DNA of 64,000 nucleotides from an uncultured Propionivibrio sp. (GCF_963666255.1 NZ_OY762655.1:434001-498000); one strand, 5' to 3'; counted from the stretch's first letter, positions 45,092-53,269 are shown. Notes: generated by a model not told the origin, from the sequence alone. A program made the numbers and translations.

Positions 45092-46972
45092 TCAGTCCCT
45101 TACCTCTGAGAAACCTTGCTCGCCGTCCCAATCGACATAGAACAGACGTGATTGGGGAGCGCTGAAGGAGAAGAGACGTTTGCCCTCAACAGAGACAGCA
45201 CTCTGTCCCTGGGAAAAATCAAGTTCAGGTTCTTTCCCGGTACGATTGACGGCAATAAATGGCAGGCCGGTTTCACGCGAGCGCGTTTCCCAATAATTCT
45301 TGGGGCCGAGTTCTCCCGCAGGAGGCCAGTTCGCCGGCGACAGCAGGATGGCTGCGCCTTGCTCGCGATATTGCGCAGCAAGACCCGGTTTGTACGCATC
45401 AGCGCAAATCAACACGCCGACGGGAATTCCATCGACGGACATACGCTTGTTCTGGGCGCCCGGGGTAGACCAGGCTTCCGCCGAACCATGAACGGCCTGT
45501 TTGCGATACGTCCCCTGAATCGTGCCTTGGCGATCAATGACGACGACGCTGTTGTACAACCTGGCGGTTTTTGGATCTCTCTCGGCGAAGCCGACGAATA
45601 ATGCGATTCGATTGTCACGGGCAATTGCTGCCAACGTCGAAACCCAAGTACCGGGGAATGGTTCGATCCAGTCGGTACCAATCCGTTTGGCAAAGTAATA
45701 GCCCGTCTCTGCCAGTTCCGGGGTGATAACCCAATCGGCACCGTGGGCGACGGCGTCCTGAATCCCCTCTTCAATTCGCCTGCGATTCCCGGCGACATCT
45801 CCAGGAACAGCCTCCATGTGCAACAACCCCAGGCGAATCGTATTCGGCGTTTTGGCAATCGCCGCTGCTTTCCCCGCAAACCGTTTTGTGCCGGGCAGGA
45901 AAAATCCATTTTGCTTACCCAGGGACTCAACCACAGCCTCGTAGGTTGCTTTGCCGACAAGTTCGCCGAGTCGGCTATGCCCCCCAGCATAGGTCGCTTT
46001 CGGCCCGGTCGAACCGGAAACGATGATCACGCTGTCTGTGCCGGTTCCGGTGGCTTGCACTGCGGGGCTATAAGTACTCGGTACTCTGAGGTCTTCGAGC
46101 GCCGCCGTCTTGCCTTCAGTCACCGTCACGATCGCACGGGCCATCGCACCGTCGGTCAGGCGTGCGTTCGTCAGCACCATGATGTTGATGGTGCCATGCG
46201 GCTTTGAATCGGCCTCCTGCCCTTCGATGTAAGAACTCTCGTCTACACCCGTCCGTATGGCATTGCTTTTTGCCCCGGCCGTTGCCAGGACGGTGACCGT
46301 CAGCGGGCCGTATTCCTTGGTTACCACCGCGAGGTTGTCCATGTCGGCGGCCGTCGCCATCCTGGCGATCTCTGACTTGTCGAATTTCAACGAATCCGCC
46401 AGTTTCTGGTGAATGTGATCGAGATAAACCTTGCCGCCGCGTCCGTCCTGGTTCAGGAACGCCTTGCTCACCTTGATCCAGAGCAACGGATGCGCCGAGT
46501 GATTTACAGCAGCGCGCGCTTCGACAATCCCGTCGGATGTCGATAATGAACGGCGGCGTTCGGGAAACGAAACGACGAGCGATTTTTCCCAGTAACCATC
46601 TCGTTCTGCGCGGATCACTTGCGCTTGCGCCTGGAGATTGGCGGGTATTGCGATATCCGACGCGGATGCCGGAGTGGTCATCGCCAACGACAACTGAACG
46701 AGCACGAAACCGAGTATTGAAACCGCCCTCCTCGGCAAAGGGAAAAGGGTGTCGCCTCGACCACGTTGGCTGTCATGTCGAGTGAAAGGGCTCCGCTGGT
46801 TCCGGCGACATTGATCGGCGATACGGAACGGACGGTTATCCGCGTCCTGTCCCGTGTCGGAAGAAACCGTATCGTCTGTGGTGTGGCGTAAGTGGCCAGC
46901 GAGCAACTCCACGAGCCGTGAAATCACCCAAGAACGCAAGCACTTATCGATACCAACCTGTCGATGATGCAT
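45092..46972 (-). CDS. Exported CbiZ amidohydrolase fused to a nitrilase-family hydrolase
   Basis: The protein of about 626 residues has a hydrophobic export or anchor segment at about 81-105 (AVSILGFVLVQLSLAMTTPASA). A CbiZ domain follows (about 115-350; KSLVVSFPERRRSLSTSDG, AAVNHSAHP, DSVIIVSG, AGGHSRLGELVG), then a carbon-nitrogen hydrolase domain (about 375-620). The hydrolase domain keeps the whole catalytic triad: Glu in TPELAETGYY (~418), Lys in GTYRKQAVHG (~491) and Cys in VLICADAYKPG (~522). CbiZ removes the nucleotide loop of cobinamides; nitrilases hydrolyse amides or nitriles. Outside the cytoplasm the fusion could trim corrinoid side chains before import, but that is inference. 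ATG 46972 with AGGAG is preferred; the open frame up to 47119 runs into the riboswitch. The 80 residues before the hydrophobic segment are unusual, so a later start is possible. Confidence 0.85.
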   Translation of the reverse strand: MHHRQVGIDKCLRSWVISRLVELLAGHLRHTTDDTVSSDTGQDADNRPFRIADQCRRNQRSPFTRHDSQRGRGDTLFPLPRRAVSILGFVLVQLSLAMTTPASASDIAIPANLQAQAQVIRAERDGYWEKSLVVSFPERRRSLSTSDGIVEARAAVNHSAHPLLWIKVSKAFLNQDGRGGKVYLDHIHQKLADSLKFDKSEIARMATAADMDNLAVVTKEYGPLTVTVLATAGAKSNAIRTGVDESSYIEGQEADSKPHGTINIMVLTNARLTDGAMARAIVTVTEGKTAALEDLRVPSTYSPAVQATGTGTDSVIIVSGSTGPKATYAGGHSRLGELVGKATYEAVVESLGKQNGFFLPGTKRFAGKAAAIAKTPNTIRLGLLHMEAVPGDVAGNRRRIEEGIQDAVAHGADWVITPELAETGYYFAKRIGTDWIEPFPGTWVSTLAAIARDNRIALFVGFAERDPKTARLYNSVVVIDRQGTIQGTYRKQAVHGSAEAWSTPGAQNKRMSVDGIPVGVLICADAYKPGLAAQYREQGAAILLSPANWPPAGELGPKNYWETRSRETGLPFIAVNRTGKEPELDFSQGQSAVSVEGKRLFSFSAPQSRLFYVDWDGEQGFSEVRD

Positions 46973-47092
46973 GATCAAACACTCCTGTTTGACCTGCCGA
47001 GAGGCTGGCGGAAAGGAGAATGGGAAGGCGCGAAACCTCTGTTCCCGAATTCTCCGACCGCCCTCCGCACCCCACAGAAGGTCAATCAATCT

Positions 47093-47111
47093 GTCACCCT
47101 GGGCGGGTGAC
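47093..47111 (-). promoter_or_regulatory. Hairpin between riboswitch and coding region (expression platform)
   Basis: On the minus strand GTCACCC-GCCCA-GGGTGAC forms a perfect 7-bp stem just after the B12 box and about 120 bp before the first start codon. It has no strong T-run, so it may act as a weak or Rho-assisted terminator, or as an anti-sequester element, rather than a classical terminator. Confidence 0.5.
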
Positions 47112-47117
47112 ACCAAC

Positions 47118-47353
47118 AACAGGCCGGTTTACGGGCTCGCAAGTCGCTCTTTCGAACGGATGTTTCGCCTTCCCAGGAGGCCCGCAGCGACGTTTCCGAC
47201 ACCACGTAACGTACCCAGTGACTGATTGCTCATCGAGCAATCCTGAAACACCTACACTCACTTACCGTTGCGGGGGCAGCCGAGGCTTGGCGGTCGATAA
47301 CCACGCACCTCGTTCCCGTTTAACGCTCCACCTTCACAGCAGAGACGCACCTG
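47118..47353 (-). promoter_or_regulatory. Cobalamin riboswitch upstream of the CbiZ-nitrilase/btuB/cobN-like/tonB operon
   Basis: Read on the minus strand: GGTGCG at the 5' end, then AACGGGAACGAGGTG, GGCTGCCCCCGCAACGGTAA, CAGTCACTGG, GGGAAGGCG and the B12 box GCGAGCCCGTAAACCGGCC (47120-47140). These conserved elements in this order are diagnostic of the cobalamin (AdoCbl) riboswitch. It should turn off the downstream operon when cobalamin is plentiful. The previous gene, cbiN, ends 72 bp before it. Confidence 0.93.
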
Positions 47354-47424
47354 TTGCAACGAATTAGCTTTATTGCCGGGACGACTCGAAACGATCGAAC
47401 AGTCCCTTACAACTCACACTCCTC

Positions 47425-47769
47425 TTACTGTTTCTCTCCCGCTGACTTGGCTTGCCTTTCCTTGAACAGCTTTTCTCGGGCCACGCCCACACCAATGAAA
47501 TAGCCGATAAAGCCGGCGCCTATCGCAGCCTGCAAGGCAAACAACAATGAGGCGATCTCTTCGCTGGCGGGTTCGAGCAACGGCTCAAACCATGGTTCAT
47601 AGTCGGGAGCGATCTCGCCGATCATGTCCTTGGCCTTGTCGTCGGCTCCGCCAAACAGCTTGATTTCCGGCGCTCCATCGATGGCTTCGGGCTTTTGCAC
47701 CATCCAGAAAGGGATGATCGCCAACACGACCACCATCAACAGCATCATCAGGTTCTTGCTCTTGCTCAT
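47425..47769 (-). CDS. cbiN: CbiN cobalt transport protein
   Basis: The 114-residue protein has membrane segments at about 8-24 ([16 protein letters not shown]) and 80-98 ([19 protein letters not shown]), with a periplasmic loop [20 protein letters not shown] between them, the CbiN signature. CbiN helps CbiM capture and load Co2+ in energy-coupling-factor cobalt importers. Its ATG overlaps the cbiM stop (ATGA). No cbiQ or cbiO follows: the next element is a riboswitch of another operon. Confidence 0.9.
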   Translation of the reverse strand: MSKSKNLMMLLMVVVLAIIPFWMVQKPEAIDGAPEIKLFGGADDKAKDMIGEIAPDYEPWFEPLLEPASEEIASLLFALQAAIGAGFIGYFIGVGVAREKLFKERQAKSAGEKQ

Positions 47770-48443
47770 GACTGCGCTCCCAATTCACGCGCGAAGCCCA
47801 TATCGCTGAGCTCTCTTGGATTGAATCGTGCCAAGGCGTTGAAGATCAGCACCGTCAGCAAGCCTTCGCTGATGGCCAGCGGGATTTGCGTAATGGCGAA
47901 GATTCCGGCGAACTTGGCCAGCGATGCGACAAAACCACCGACGGGATCGGGAAAGGCGAGCGCCAGTTGCACCGATGTCGTGACGTAAGTCATCAAATCA
48001 CCAAGACAGGCCGCGAAGAAAACACCGACGGCCAGCGAGGCTCCCAGCATCCGGGCGAGCTTGTAAATTGCCCAGGCCACAAAAGGTCCGACGATAGCCA
48101 TGGAAAAAACATTGGCTCCCAGCGTTGTCAAACCACCATGCGCGAGCAGCAGTGCTTGAAATAGCAGGACAACGAGGCCGACAGGCGCCATCGCGGCTGG
48201 ACCGAACAGCAGTGCGCCGAGTCCCGTCCCCGTCGGATGGGAGCAACTGCCGGTCACAGAAGGCAGTTTGAGGGCTGAAAGCACGAAAGCGAAAGCAGTG
48301 CCAACGCCGAGCAACATGCGTTGCTCAGGGTTGTTGGCGATCTGCTTCTTGATCGACGAAATGCCCCAGGCAACAAATGGCAGGGAGACGACACTCCAGC
48401 CAATGGCATGCTCGACGGGTAGAAAACCTTCCATAATATGCAC
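47766..48443 (-). CDS. cbiM: CbiM cobalt transporter substrate-binding subunit
   Basis: The 225-residue membrane protein begins (M)[15 protein letters not shown]; the N-terminal Met-His-Ile-Met that binds cobalt directly is intact. [21 protein letters not shown] and [18 protein letters not shown] are the conserved CbiM loops. It takes up Co2+ for cobalamin synthesis or repair. The start codon is GTG (48443), with AGAGGTG as ribosome binding site. A cobalamin riboswitch lies 145 bp upstream, so cobalt import is repressed by B12. Confidence 0.93.
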   Translation of the reverse strand: MHIMEGFLPVEHAIGWSVVSLPFVAWGISSIKKQIANNPEQRMLLGVGTAFAFVLSALKLPSVTGSCSHPTGTGLGALLFGPAAMAPVGLVVLLFQALLLAHGGLTTLGANVFSMAIVGPFVAWAIYKLARMLGASLAVGVFFAACLGDLMTYVTTSVQLALAFPDPVGGFVASLAKFAGIFAITQIPLAISEGLLTVLIFNALARFNPRELSDMGFARELGAQS

Positions 48444-48587
48444 GATTCACCTCTTTTCTCGAATACTGCTCGGGAAAAAGGGAATCAGATCGGAAGATGG
48501 GCTATCAATAGCGTCGACAACAAAAACACTACCGGCAGCGAATCGTCAGAACCTCACCCATCACCCCGAGGATTGGCACCACATTCG

Positions 48588-48783
48588 TTCCAGGCCGGTC
48601 TTCTGGCTCGCCTTCATCCTCCTCCGGCGCCTTCCCATGCGAAAACGTCGCACAGTGGCATATTGCCGGACTCGTCAGGCTTACAGCAGCGGGGGGCTGC
48701 ACCGGAATTGTCATCGAGCTAATCGAAGACGCCACCGGTTTCCCGTTTAACCCCGATCCGCGGCTGCGGAGCAGGGGCACCTA
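48588..48783 (-). promoter_or_regulatory. Cobalamin riboswitch upstream of cbiMN
   Basis: Read on the minus strand: AGGTGCCCCTGCTCCGC, AACGGGAAACCGGTG, GGTGCAGCCCCCCGCTGCTG, TAAGC, GCCACTGTGC, GGGAAGGCGCCGG and the B12 box GAGCCAGAAGACCGGCC (48593-48609). This is a textbook cobalamin riboswitch, with the family's most conserved GCCACTG and B12 box exact. Confidence 0.95.
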
Positions 48784-48795
48784 AAACTGAAAAAG

Positions 48796-48824
48796 AGTTT
48801 AATGAGAAATATTCCCACTGACAA
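48796..48824 (-). promoter_or_regulatory. Sigma-70-type promoter of the cbiMN leader
   Basis: On the minus strand TTGTCA (48819-48824), a 17-bp spacer and TAAACT (48796-48801). Transcription would start about 10 bases before the riboswitch's first paired bases. Confidence 0.6.
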
Positions 48825-49067
48825 TGTGGTTAACCACAATCATGATTCGTTCCGTGCATCTCCTCTCTCCGACGCGCACCACGAGTCCATTCGACTTCAG
48901 TCACCTGAAATAACCGTAATCGATGCCATTGAAGCCAGCGAGGGAGGCATCCCGGTGCCAGACGGACAGGCTACCTGGACTGTCAGAAGTAGCCAGGCAA
49001 GCGCTTGATCCTTGTCCGGACTCCGGTGGCGCGACAATGCTGAATTACTTCCCGGGATTTTCCGGGA

Positions 49068-49424
49068 TCACATCAGGATGCTGGCGCCGTCTTTGGTCGA
49101 ATGGAGTTCCGGAATCGGGCCGAATATTGCCAGGAGCGTCAGATCGCTTTCAATGTCAAAAAACGAGTGTTCGGCGGTTGCTTTGACATACAGGATCGTA
49201 CCCGGCCCTACTTCTTGCTCATTCGATTCAACGCGAACTCTGGCTTTGCCTTCAACCACCAGATACACCTCGTCTTCCAGATGAGGGGCTTGCATGTCTT
49301 TGGAGCCCGCAGGTAATCGATAGATCGCGCAGGACATTTGATCCGCTCGCAAAAACTCGAAAAATCTCGGTTCGCTTCCTGCCACCTTGGCTTGGAGCGC
49401 TTCGAGACTAAATGTCTTCCACAT
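49068..49424 (-). CDS. Small cupin-domain protein
   Basis: A 118-residue single cupin fold. Motif 1 is degenerate (HLEDEVYLVVEGKARVRV with H-x-E-D-E) and motif 2 is PGTILYVKATAEHSF. The residues H, E and H could bind one metal. Such small cupins can be sugar isomerases, dioxygenases or sensors, and nothing here decides. It stands alone between the cbiMN leader and a Fur-controlled operon. Confidence 0.8.
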   Translation of the reverse strand: MWKTFSLEALQAKVAGSEPRFFEFLRADQMSCAIYRLPAGSKDMQAPHLEDEVYLVVEGKARVRVESNEQEVGPGTILYVKATAEHSFFDIESDLTLLAIFGPIPELHSTKDGASILM

Positions 49425-49613
49425 GGCCCTTCACTCCCAAATAGATGTTTTCCGGAAAAAACTTGCCAAGCACTCGGTCAGCGGTGCTCAGGACGAAACA
49501 CGCTACCGTTCTTCTTGATTCTTGTCACCACAATCGTGATCTGTCATGAGACATGAATGGGTTGCAGACCTCGACAGCGCAGAACGCAAAAGGCCGGAAT
49601 TCCCGCCTGCCAG

Positions 49614-49904
49614 TCACTGCAACCGCCGCGCTTGCGTCGCTACAGCACTCCAATTGACCGCAATCGATTCGGGATGGCATTCGATCGTCAACCATTCTGC
49701 CAGGGTGTCTTCAAGCGTCTGGCGCAACGAGGCGCTGATGGCATCGGTATCGGAGAGCACAAGCGCCTCAAGATGGGCGAGCAAGGCAGAGGCCTTGCCG
49801 GTCGTCACGCCGCAGATGGAAAAAGATGAAAGCAAGGCGATGATTGCCGCCAGTCTCAACTCGATTGGCATGGACTCGGCATGTATTTCGTTGCGCATGC
49901 GCAC
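49614..49904 (-). CDS. Unknown 96-residue protein, third gene of the DUF2325 operon
   Basis: A small helical protein with a hydrophobic N-terminal part (PIELRLAAIIALLSSFSICGV) and a helical second half (LRQTLEDTLAEWLTIECHPE). No known family recognised. Its second half is reminiscent in size and composition of the first gene of the same operon (both small, helical, with SALLAHLEALVLSDT-type and VLAGALAHLSRYLEHR-type stretches). It begins six bases after the DUF2325 stop and is surely co-transcribed. Confidence 0.7.
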   Translation of the reverse strand: MRMRNEIHAESMPIELRLAAIIALLSSFSICGVTTGKASALLAHLEALVLSDTDAISASLRQTLEDTLAEWLTIECHPESIAVNWSAVATQARRLQ

Positions 49905-49910
49905 CCTCCT

Positions 49911-51230
49911 TTATTCGACGTCGATCGACGCATCATTCAGCGAGGTCTGTCCGGACGACAAACGAGCGAGCGCAATGGCGAATCCGGACACCCCTGCCCC
50001 CTTGAAGAGCAGACACGGCTTGCTTTTGCGCTTGCACTGCCGCTTCACCTGGTAGTAGGCCGAATGACTGACGCAATCGGTTGGACACAGTACCGCATCG
50101 GCGCTGTCGATCATGTCCGGCAACCGGGAAATCGACTCCTCAACTCCACCGTCATGATGGATCAGGCGGACACCGAGGCGTTTCGCCAGCGCCCGATATT
50201 GGGAAAGCAGCGAGAGACGGCCACCGACATAGAGCACGCATTGATGGCTGCCGAACAGTTCACACGAGGAGCACTGCTTGTCACACGCTTCCTCGCCGCC
50301 GGCGTCGGCGGCATCGAGCATATGCTGCAAGGCGTTGCGTTCGATCGAGAGAAGATCGCGTTCGCGCGCCAGCGAGGCGGATTCAAGTCGAGCCTCCTTC
50401 AGGCTTTTCTCAAAGCCCCAGGCGCGCTGTGCTTGCGTCACCAAGGCTTCGTTGGCTTGCCGCAGGGAGATCATTTTCTGCGTGAGTTCGATCATCACCA
50501 GGCCAGACTCGAAGGCGTCCAGACGCTGGCGCAGGCGGGATATCTCGCTCTGGCTGGCCAGCAGATTGCTCTGCTCATCCGCCAGCGCCTGCGATCGTTC
50601 GCGAAGTTGGGCCTCCCGGATGGCCTCTCGGGTCTTCAGCGCTTCCAACCGGGCGTTCAGGTCGGCGTTCTCCTTTTCGAGTCGTGACAGTCTGCGACTG
50701 TCGGCGGCCAGGCCGGCCCCGCATTGATGCGAAAGCATGTGGATATCGGAAAATACCCGCTGCTCCGATTCGATGCCGAGCGCCGGATGCGTCACGGTTG
50801 CCCACAATGCGCCGGCCACTTCGCCGCGCAGACGGTATTCCCGCCAAAGCGCCATGACCTCGCTATCTGTGCGTGCCTTTTCAAAGGCCAGGCATTGAAC
50901 CCGGTATTTCTTGTCGAGATGCCGGTGGATTGCCTCCGAGATCGGAGCCCGCTCCCTCACCCGATTGACAGCGGCAACATGCATCTCATACGCGTTGCGC
51001 GTATCGATCGAAGCGATGAATCGCGACAGATACTTCTTCAGTTCATCGATCGACAGGCAGGTACCGACGACTGGGCAGTGATGCTTCTCGTCCAGTTCCC
51101 AGATTTTCCGTCGACGGCGCGATACCGTCGCGGCAACGACCGGGCTGGAAATCGTCGGCTCCGCGTCATCGACGGCGTTGAAAAGCGAAAAGGGCGAAGC
51201 CGGGCGCGGCGGAATGGGCGGCAGCTTCAT
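49911..51230 (-). CDS. DUF2325 protein with coiled coil
   Basis: The 439-residue protein has an N-terminal region of unknown function (about 1-190), a long coiled coil (about 195-300, LEKENADLNARLEALKTREA), a cysteine cluster (CDKQCSSCELFGSHQC, near 320-335) and the DUF2325 domain at the end (about 335-430: VLYVGGRLSLLSQYRALA, HHDGGVEESISRLPDMI, CLLFKGAGVSGFAIAL). The cysteines could hold iron or an iron-sulfur cluster. ATG 51230 is used: it overlaps the stop of the first operon gene by 4 bp and has GAGG upstream. The Fur box before the operon indicates iron control. Function is unknown. Confidence 0.82.
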   Translation of the reverse strand: MKLPPIPPRPASPFSLFNAVDDAEPTISSPVVAATVSRRRRKIWELDEKHHCPVVGTCLSIDELKKYLSRFIASIDTRNAYEMHVAAVNRVRERAPISEAIHRHLDKKYRVQCLAFEKARTDSEVMALWREYRLRGEVAGALWATVTHPALGIESEQRVFSDIHMLSHQCGAGLAADSRRLSRLEKENADLNARLEALKTREAIREAQLRERSQALADEQSNLLASQSEISRLRQRLDAFESGLVMIELTQKMISLRQANEALVTQAQRAWGFEKSLKEARLESASLARERDLLSIERNALQHMLDAADAGGEEACDKQCSSCELFGSHQCVLYVGGRLSLLSQYRALAKRLGVRLIHHDGGVEESISRLPDMIDSADAVLCPTDCVSHSAYYQVKRQCKRKSKPCLLFKGAGVSGFAIALARLSSGQTSLNDASIDVE

Positions 51231-51520
51231 TTCAAGCCTCGCCGTATCGACGCCTCCACCTTCTCTGCCCAATCGACGACCGCGCCCGCATGAACAGGCG
51301 TCGGCCGGGCGTCGAGATCATCGAGCAATTCGACCCATTGCGAAGCCTGCGTGCGCAGATGCTCTTCCGTGCCGGTATCCGATGCCAACTGTTCAAACAA
51401 CATGGCAGCAAGGGATGCGGAACGACGGCATCGATGCTCCAGATAACGCGACAAATGCGCCAGCGCCCCGGCAAGGACGAGCGACGTATGCGACGCGCTG
51501 ATATGGCTTCTGCTTCCCAT
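51227..51520 (-). CDS. Unknown 97-residue protein, first gene of the Fur-box operon
   Basis: A small helical protein (MGSRSHISASHTSLVLAG, then LAHLSRYLEHRCRRSASLAAM and WVELLDDLDARPTP). I recognise no family. ATG 51520 is chosen since upstream residues in the open frame are Trp/Arg-rich and lie inside the leader. It overlaps the DUF2325 gene by 4 bp. The Fur box lies 108-126 bp before the start, so the promoter is immediately downstream of or around it. Confidence 0.65.
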   Translation of the reverse strand: MGSRSHISASHTSLVLAGALAHLSRYLEHRCRRSASLAAMLFEQLASDTGTEEHLRTQASQWVELLDDLDARPTPVHAGAVVDWAEKVEASIRRGLK

Positions 51521-51627
51521 GGATTTCTCCCGCGAAAATGAGACGGAACACCTGCGGCTGCATATGCCGCGAAACGGCCATGGAAAACCACTCCAGGCCT
51601 CGGGCAAATGCAACTTCGCCTCATTCT

Positions 51628-51646
51628 ATTGAGAATCATTCTCAAT
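51628..51646. promoter_or_regulatory. Fur box
   Basis: ATTGAGAATCATTCTCAAT is a perfect 9-1-9 palindrome, matching the GAGAAT/ATTCTC form of the ferric-uptake-regulator site. It stands upstream of the minus-strand DUF2325 operon and is far from the next gene to the right, which converges on it. Confidence 0.85.
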
Positions 51647-52014
51647 ATCAAGCGAGAGATTTTGTACGAACAATCCGCACTGGCAGTCCGTGGCTCGCTA
51701 ACTGCCGGACGAATCGGATAAAGCCTCCTTCTTGGCGCCATCGGGTATCGTTAGAGGTGCGCCTCCGGTGCTATTCCCGGCGGTGCCTTCACGGATATGC
51801 TCAAGCTATTGAGTATTCTCATCATAAACGGTGATTTCACTGACCTTTTGACAGAAGCTTAGAGCTAGCGGCAAGTCAAGCTTCAGCTCTTCGGCCAGAA
51901 CGGACGATAATCTACCTGACAGGCAAAGGCGGCAATACAGCGGATTACTGCCGCAAAGAGCGGGGATCGAGCCTGCGATAACAAACTCATGGTGCCGAGG
52001 AGAATGCAACGGCT
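51647..52014. other. Intergenic region, nothing recognised
   Basis: Spacer between the Fur box and the end of the MFS gene. Open frames continue from the MFS region on the same strand but are Cys/Arg-rich and in a different frame; no gene is supported. Confidence 0.4.
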
Positions 52015-53244
52015 TCACCGTAAATTCTTGTCTTCTGGCGCCGGCCAGAAGCGTACGGCAAGTGCGGCCAGGGCGGAGATCGCCGCCATACTTGTCACGG
52101 CACTCCACCCCCATTGAGCCAGCAGGGTACTGCCAAGTGCTGAACCTGCGGCCATGCCGATGAACATGCTCACAAACAGAACGGCATTCAGACGACTGCG
52201 AGCGCCGGGGTCGATACCATAAACGATCGATTGGTGCGCAATCAGTGTGGTTTGGATTCCGAGGTCGAAACCGATGGTGCCGATGCCGAGAAGCCAAAGT
52301 TGAGCAGTCGCAGACAGGAACGGGGAAAGGCAGAGTATCGCGAAGGAAAGCGCAGTCACCCCGGCGCCTAGGCGAGTCACAAGTTCTGGCCCGCGGCGGT
52401 CGGCCAGATGGCCAGCCACGGGGGCTGCCAAGGCACCGACAGCGCCGGCAAGGCCAAACGCACCGGCCACTGCACTTCCCATGTGGAATGGTTCGGCATG
52501 CAGCATAACGGCTAGCGTGGACCAAAATGCACTGAAGCCTACGGACAACAAGCCCTGGGACAAGGCCGCCCGGCGCAGGGTGGCATGGCGACGCAGGAGA
52601 CTGAGCAGCGATCCCAGCAATGCTGGATAAGTCATGGTGGCGGTCGGTGAAAAGTGCGGTAAGCCACGCCACACCGCAACGCCGATAATGGCCACGCCAA
52701 CAGCCGCAAGGACAAACATTGAGCGCCAGCCGAAATGCTCGGCAACAAAACCGCTGACAACCCGGGAAAGCAGAATGCCAAGGAGCAGACCTGTCATCAC
52801 TGTACCGACAACTTTTCCGCGTCGAGATGCATGTGCCAGGGTTGCTGCTGCAGGAACAATGTCTTGAGCAACGGTGGCACTCAATCCAATTGCCAGACTG
52901 GCCGCTAGCAATATGCCAAGGGATGGCGCCACGGCAGCCGCTAGCAGGGATACCACCAGCAGGGCCGCTTTAATGAGAATGATCGTGCGGCGATCGTGAC
53001 GGTCACCCAATGGAGCAAGCAGCAGAATACCCGCGGCGTAGCCTAGCTGGGTCAGCGTTGGCACGAGGCCGATATCCAGTGCGCTGACGCCAATGTCCGC
53101 CGCCAGAATGCCGAGCATCGGTTGGCTGTAGTAAAGAGAGGCTACGGATAATCCGGCTCCAGTGGCCAACAAGCTGACCAAAGAAGCTGCCATTGGTTTA
53201 TCGGCACTTGATGAGGCCGAGGTATTCAGAGAAGAAGACGACAT
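52015..53244 (-). CDS. MFS transporter (12-TM drug/metabolite exporter type)
   Basis: The 409-residue protein has twelve membrane segments and the MFS motif A GDRHDRRTIILIK between helices 2 and 3; LYYSQPMLGILAADIG is typical of the small YdhP/YbcL-like subgroup annotated as MFS exporters. It probably exports a drug or metabolite. ATG 53244 has GGAG upstream (minus strand) and an 11-base C tract just before that. It is divergent from a LysR regulator, a classic regulator/exporter pair. Substrate unknown. Confidence 0.88.
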   Translation of the reverse strand: MSSSSLNTSASSSADKPMAASLVSLLATGAGLSVASLYYSQPMLGILAADIGVSALDIGLVPTLTQLGYAAGILLLAPLGDRHDRRTIILIKAALLVVSLLAAAVAPSLGILLAASLAIGLSATVAQDIVPAAATLAHASRRGKVVGTVMTGLLLGILLSRVVSGFVAEHFGWRSMFVLAAVGVAIIGVAVWRGLPHFSPTATMTYPALLGSLLSLLRRHATLRRAALSQGLLSVGFSAFWSTLAVMLHAEPFHMGSAVAGAFGLAGAVGALAAPVAGHLADRRGPELVTRLGAGVTALSFAILCLSPFLSATAQLWLLGIGTIGFDLGIQTTLIAHQSIVYGIDPGARSRLNAVLFVSMFIGMAAGSALGSTLLAQWGWSAVTSMAAISALAALAVRFWPAPEDKNLR

Positions 53245-53258
53245 GACAGGACTCCAAA

Positions 53259-53269
53259 GGGGGGGGGGG
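53259..53269. repeat. 11-base G/C homopolymer tract before the MFS gene
   Basis: Eleven G on the plus strand (C on the coding strand), ending only a few bases before the ribosome binding site of the MFS gene. Such tracts mutate easily by slippage and can switch translation or transcription levels. Confidence 0.9.

Noticed and set aside
46973-47119. Extended start of the CbiZ-nitrilase frame at 47119
   Set aside because: It would begin within the B12 box of the riboswitch; ATG 46972 has a proper AGGAG.
48802-49008. Small plus-strand open frame (68 codons) next to the cbiMN promoter
   Set aside because: Overlaps the -35 region of the cbiMN promoter, lacks a ribosome binding site and has no recognisable sequence.
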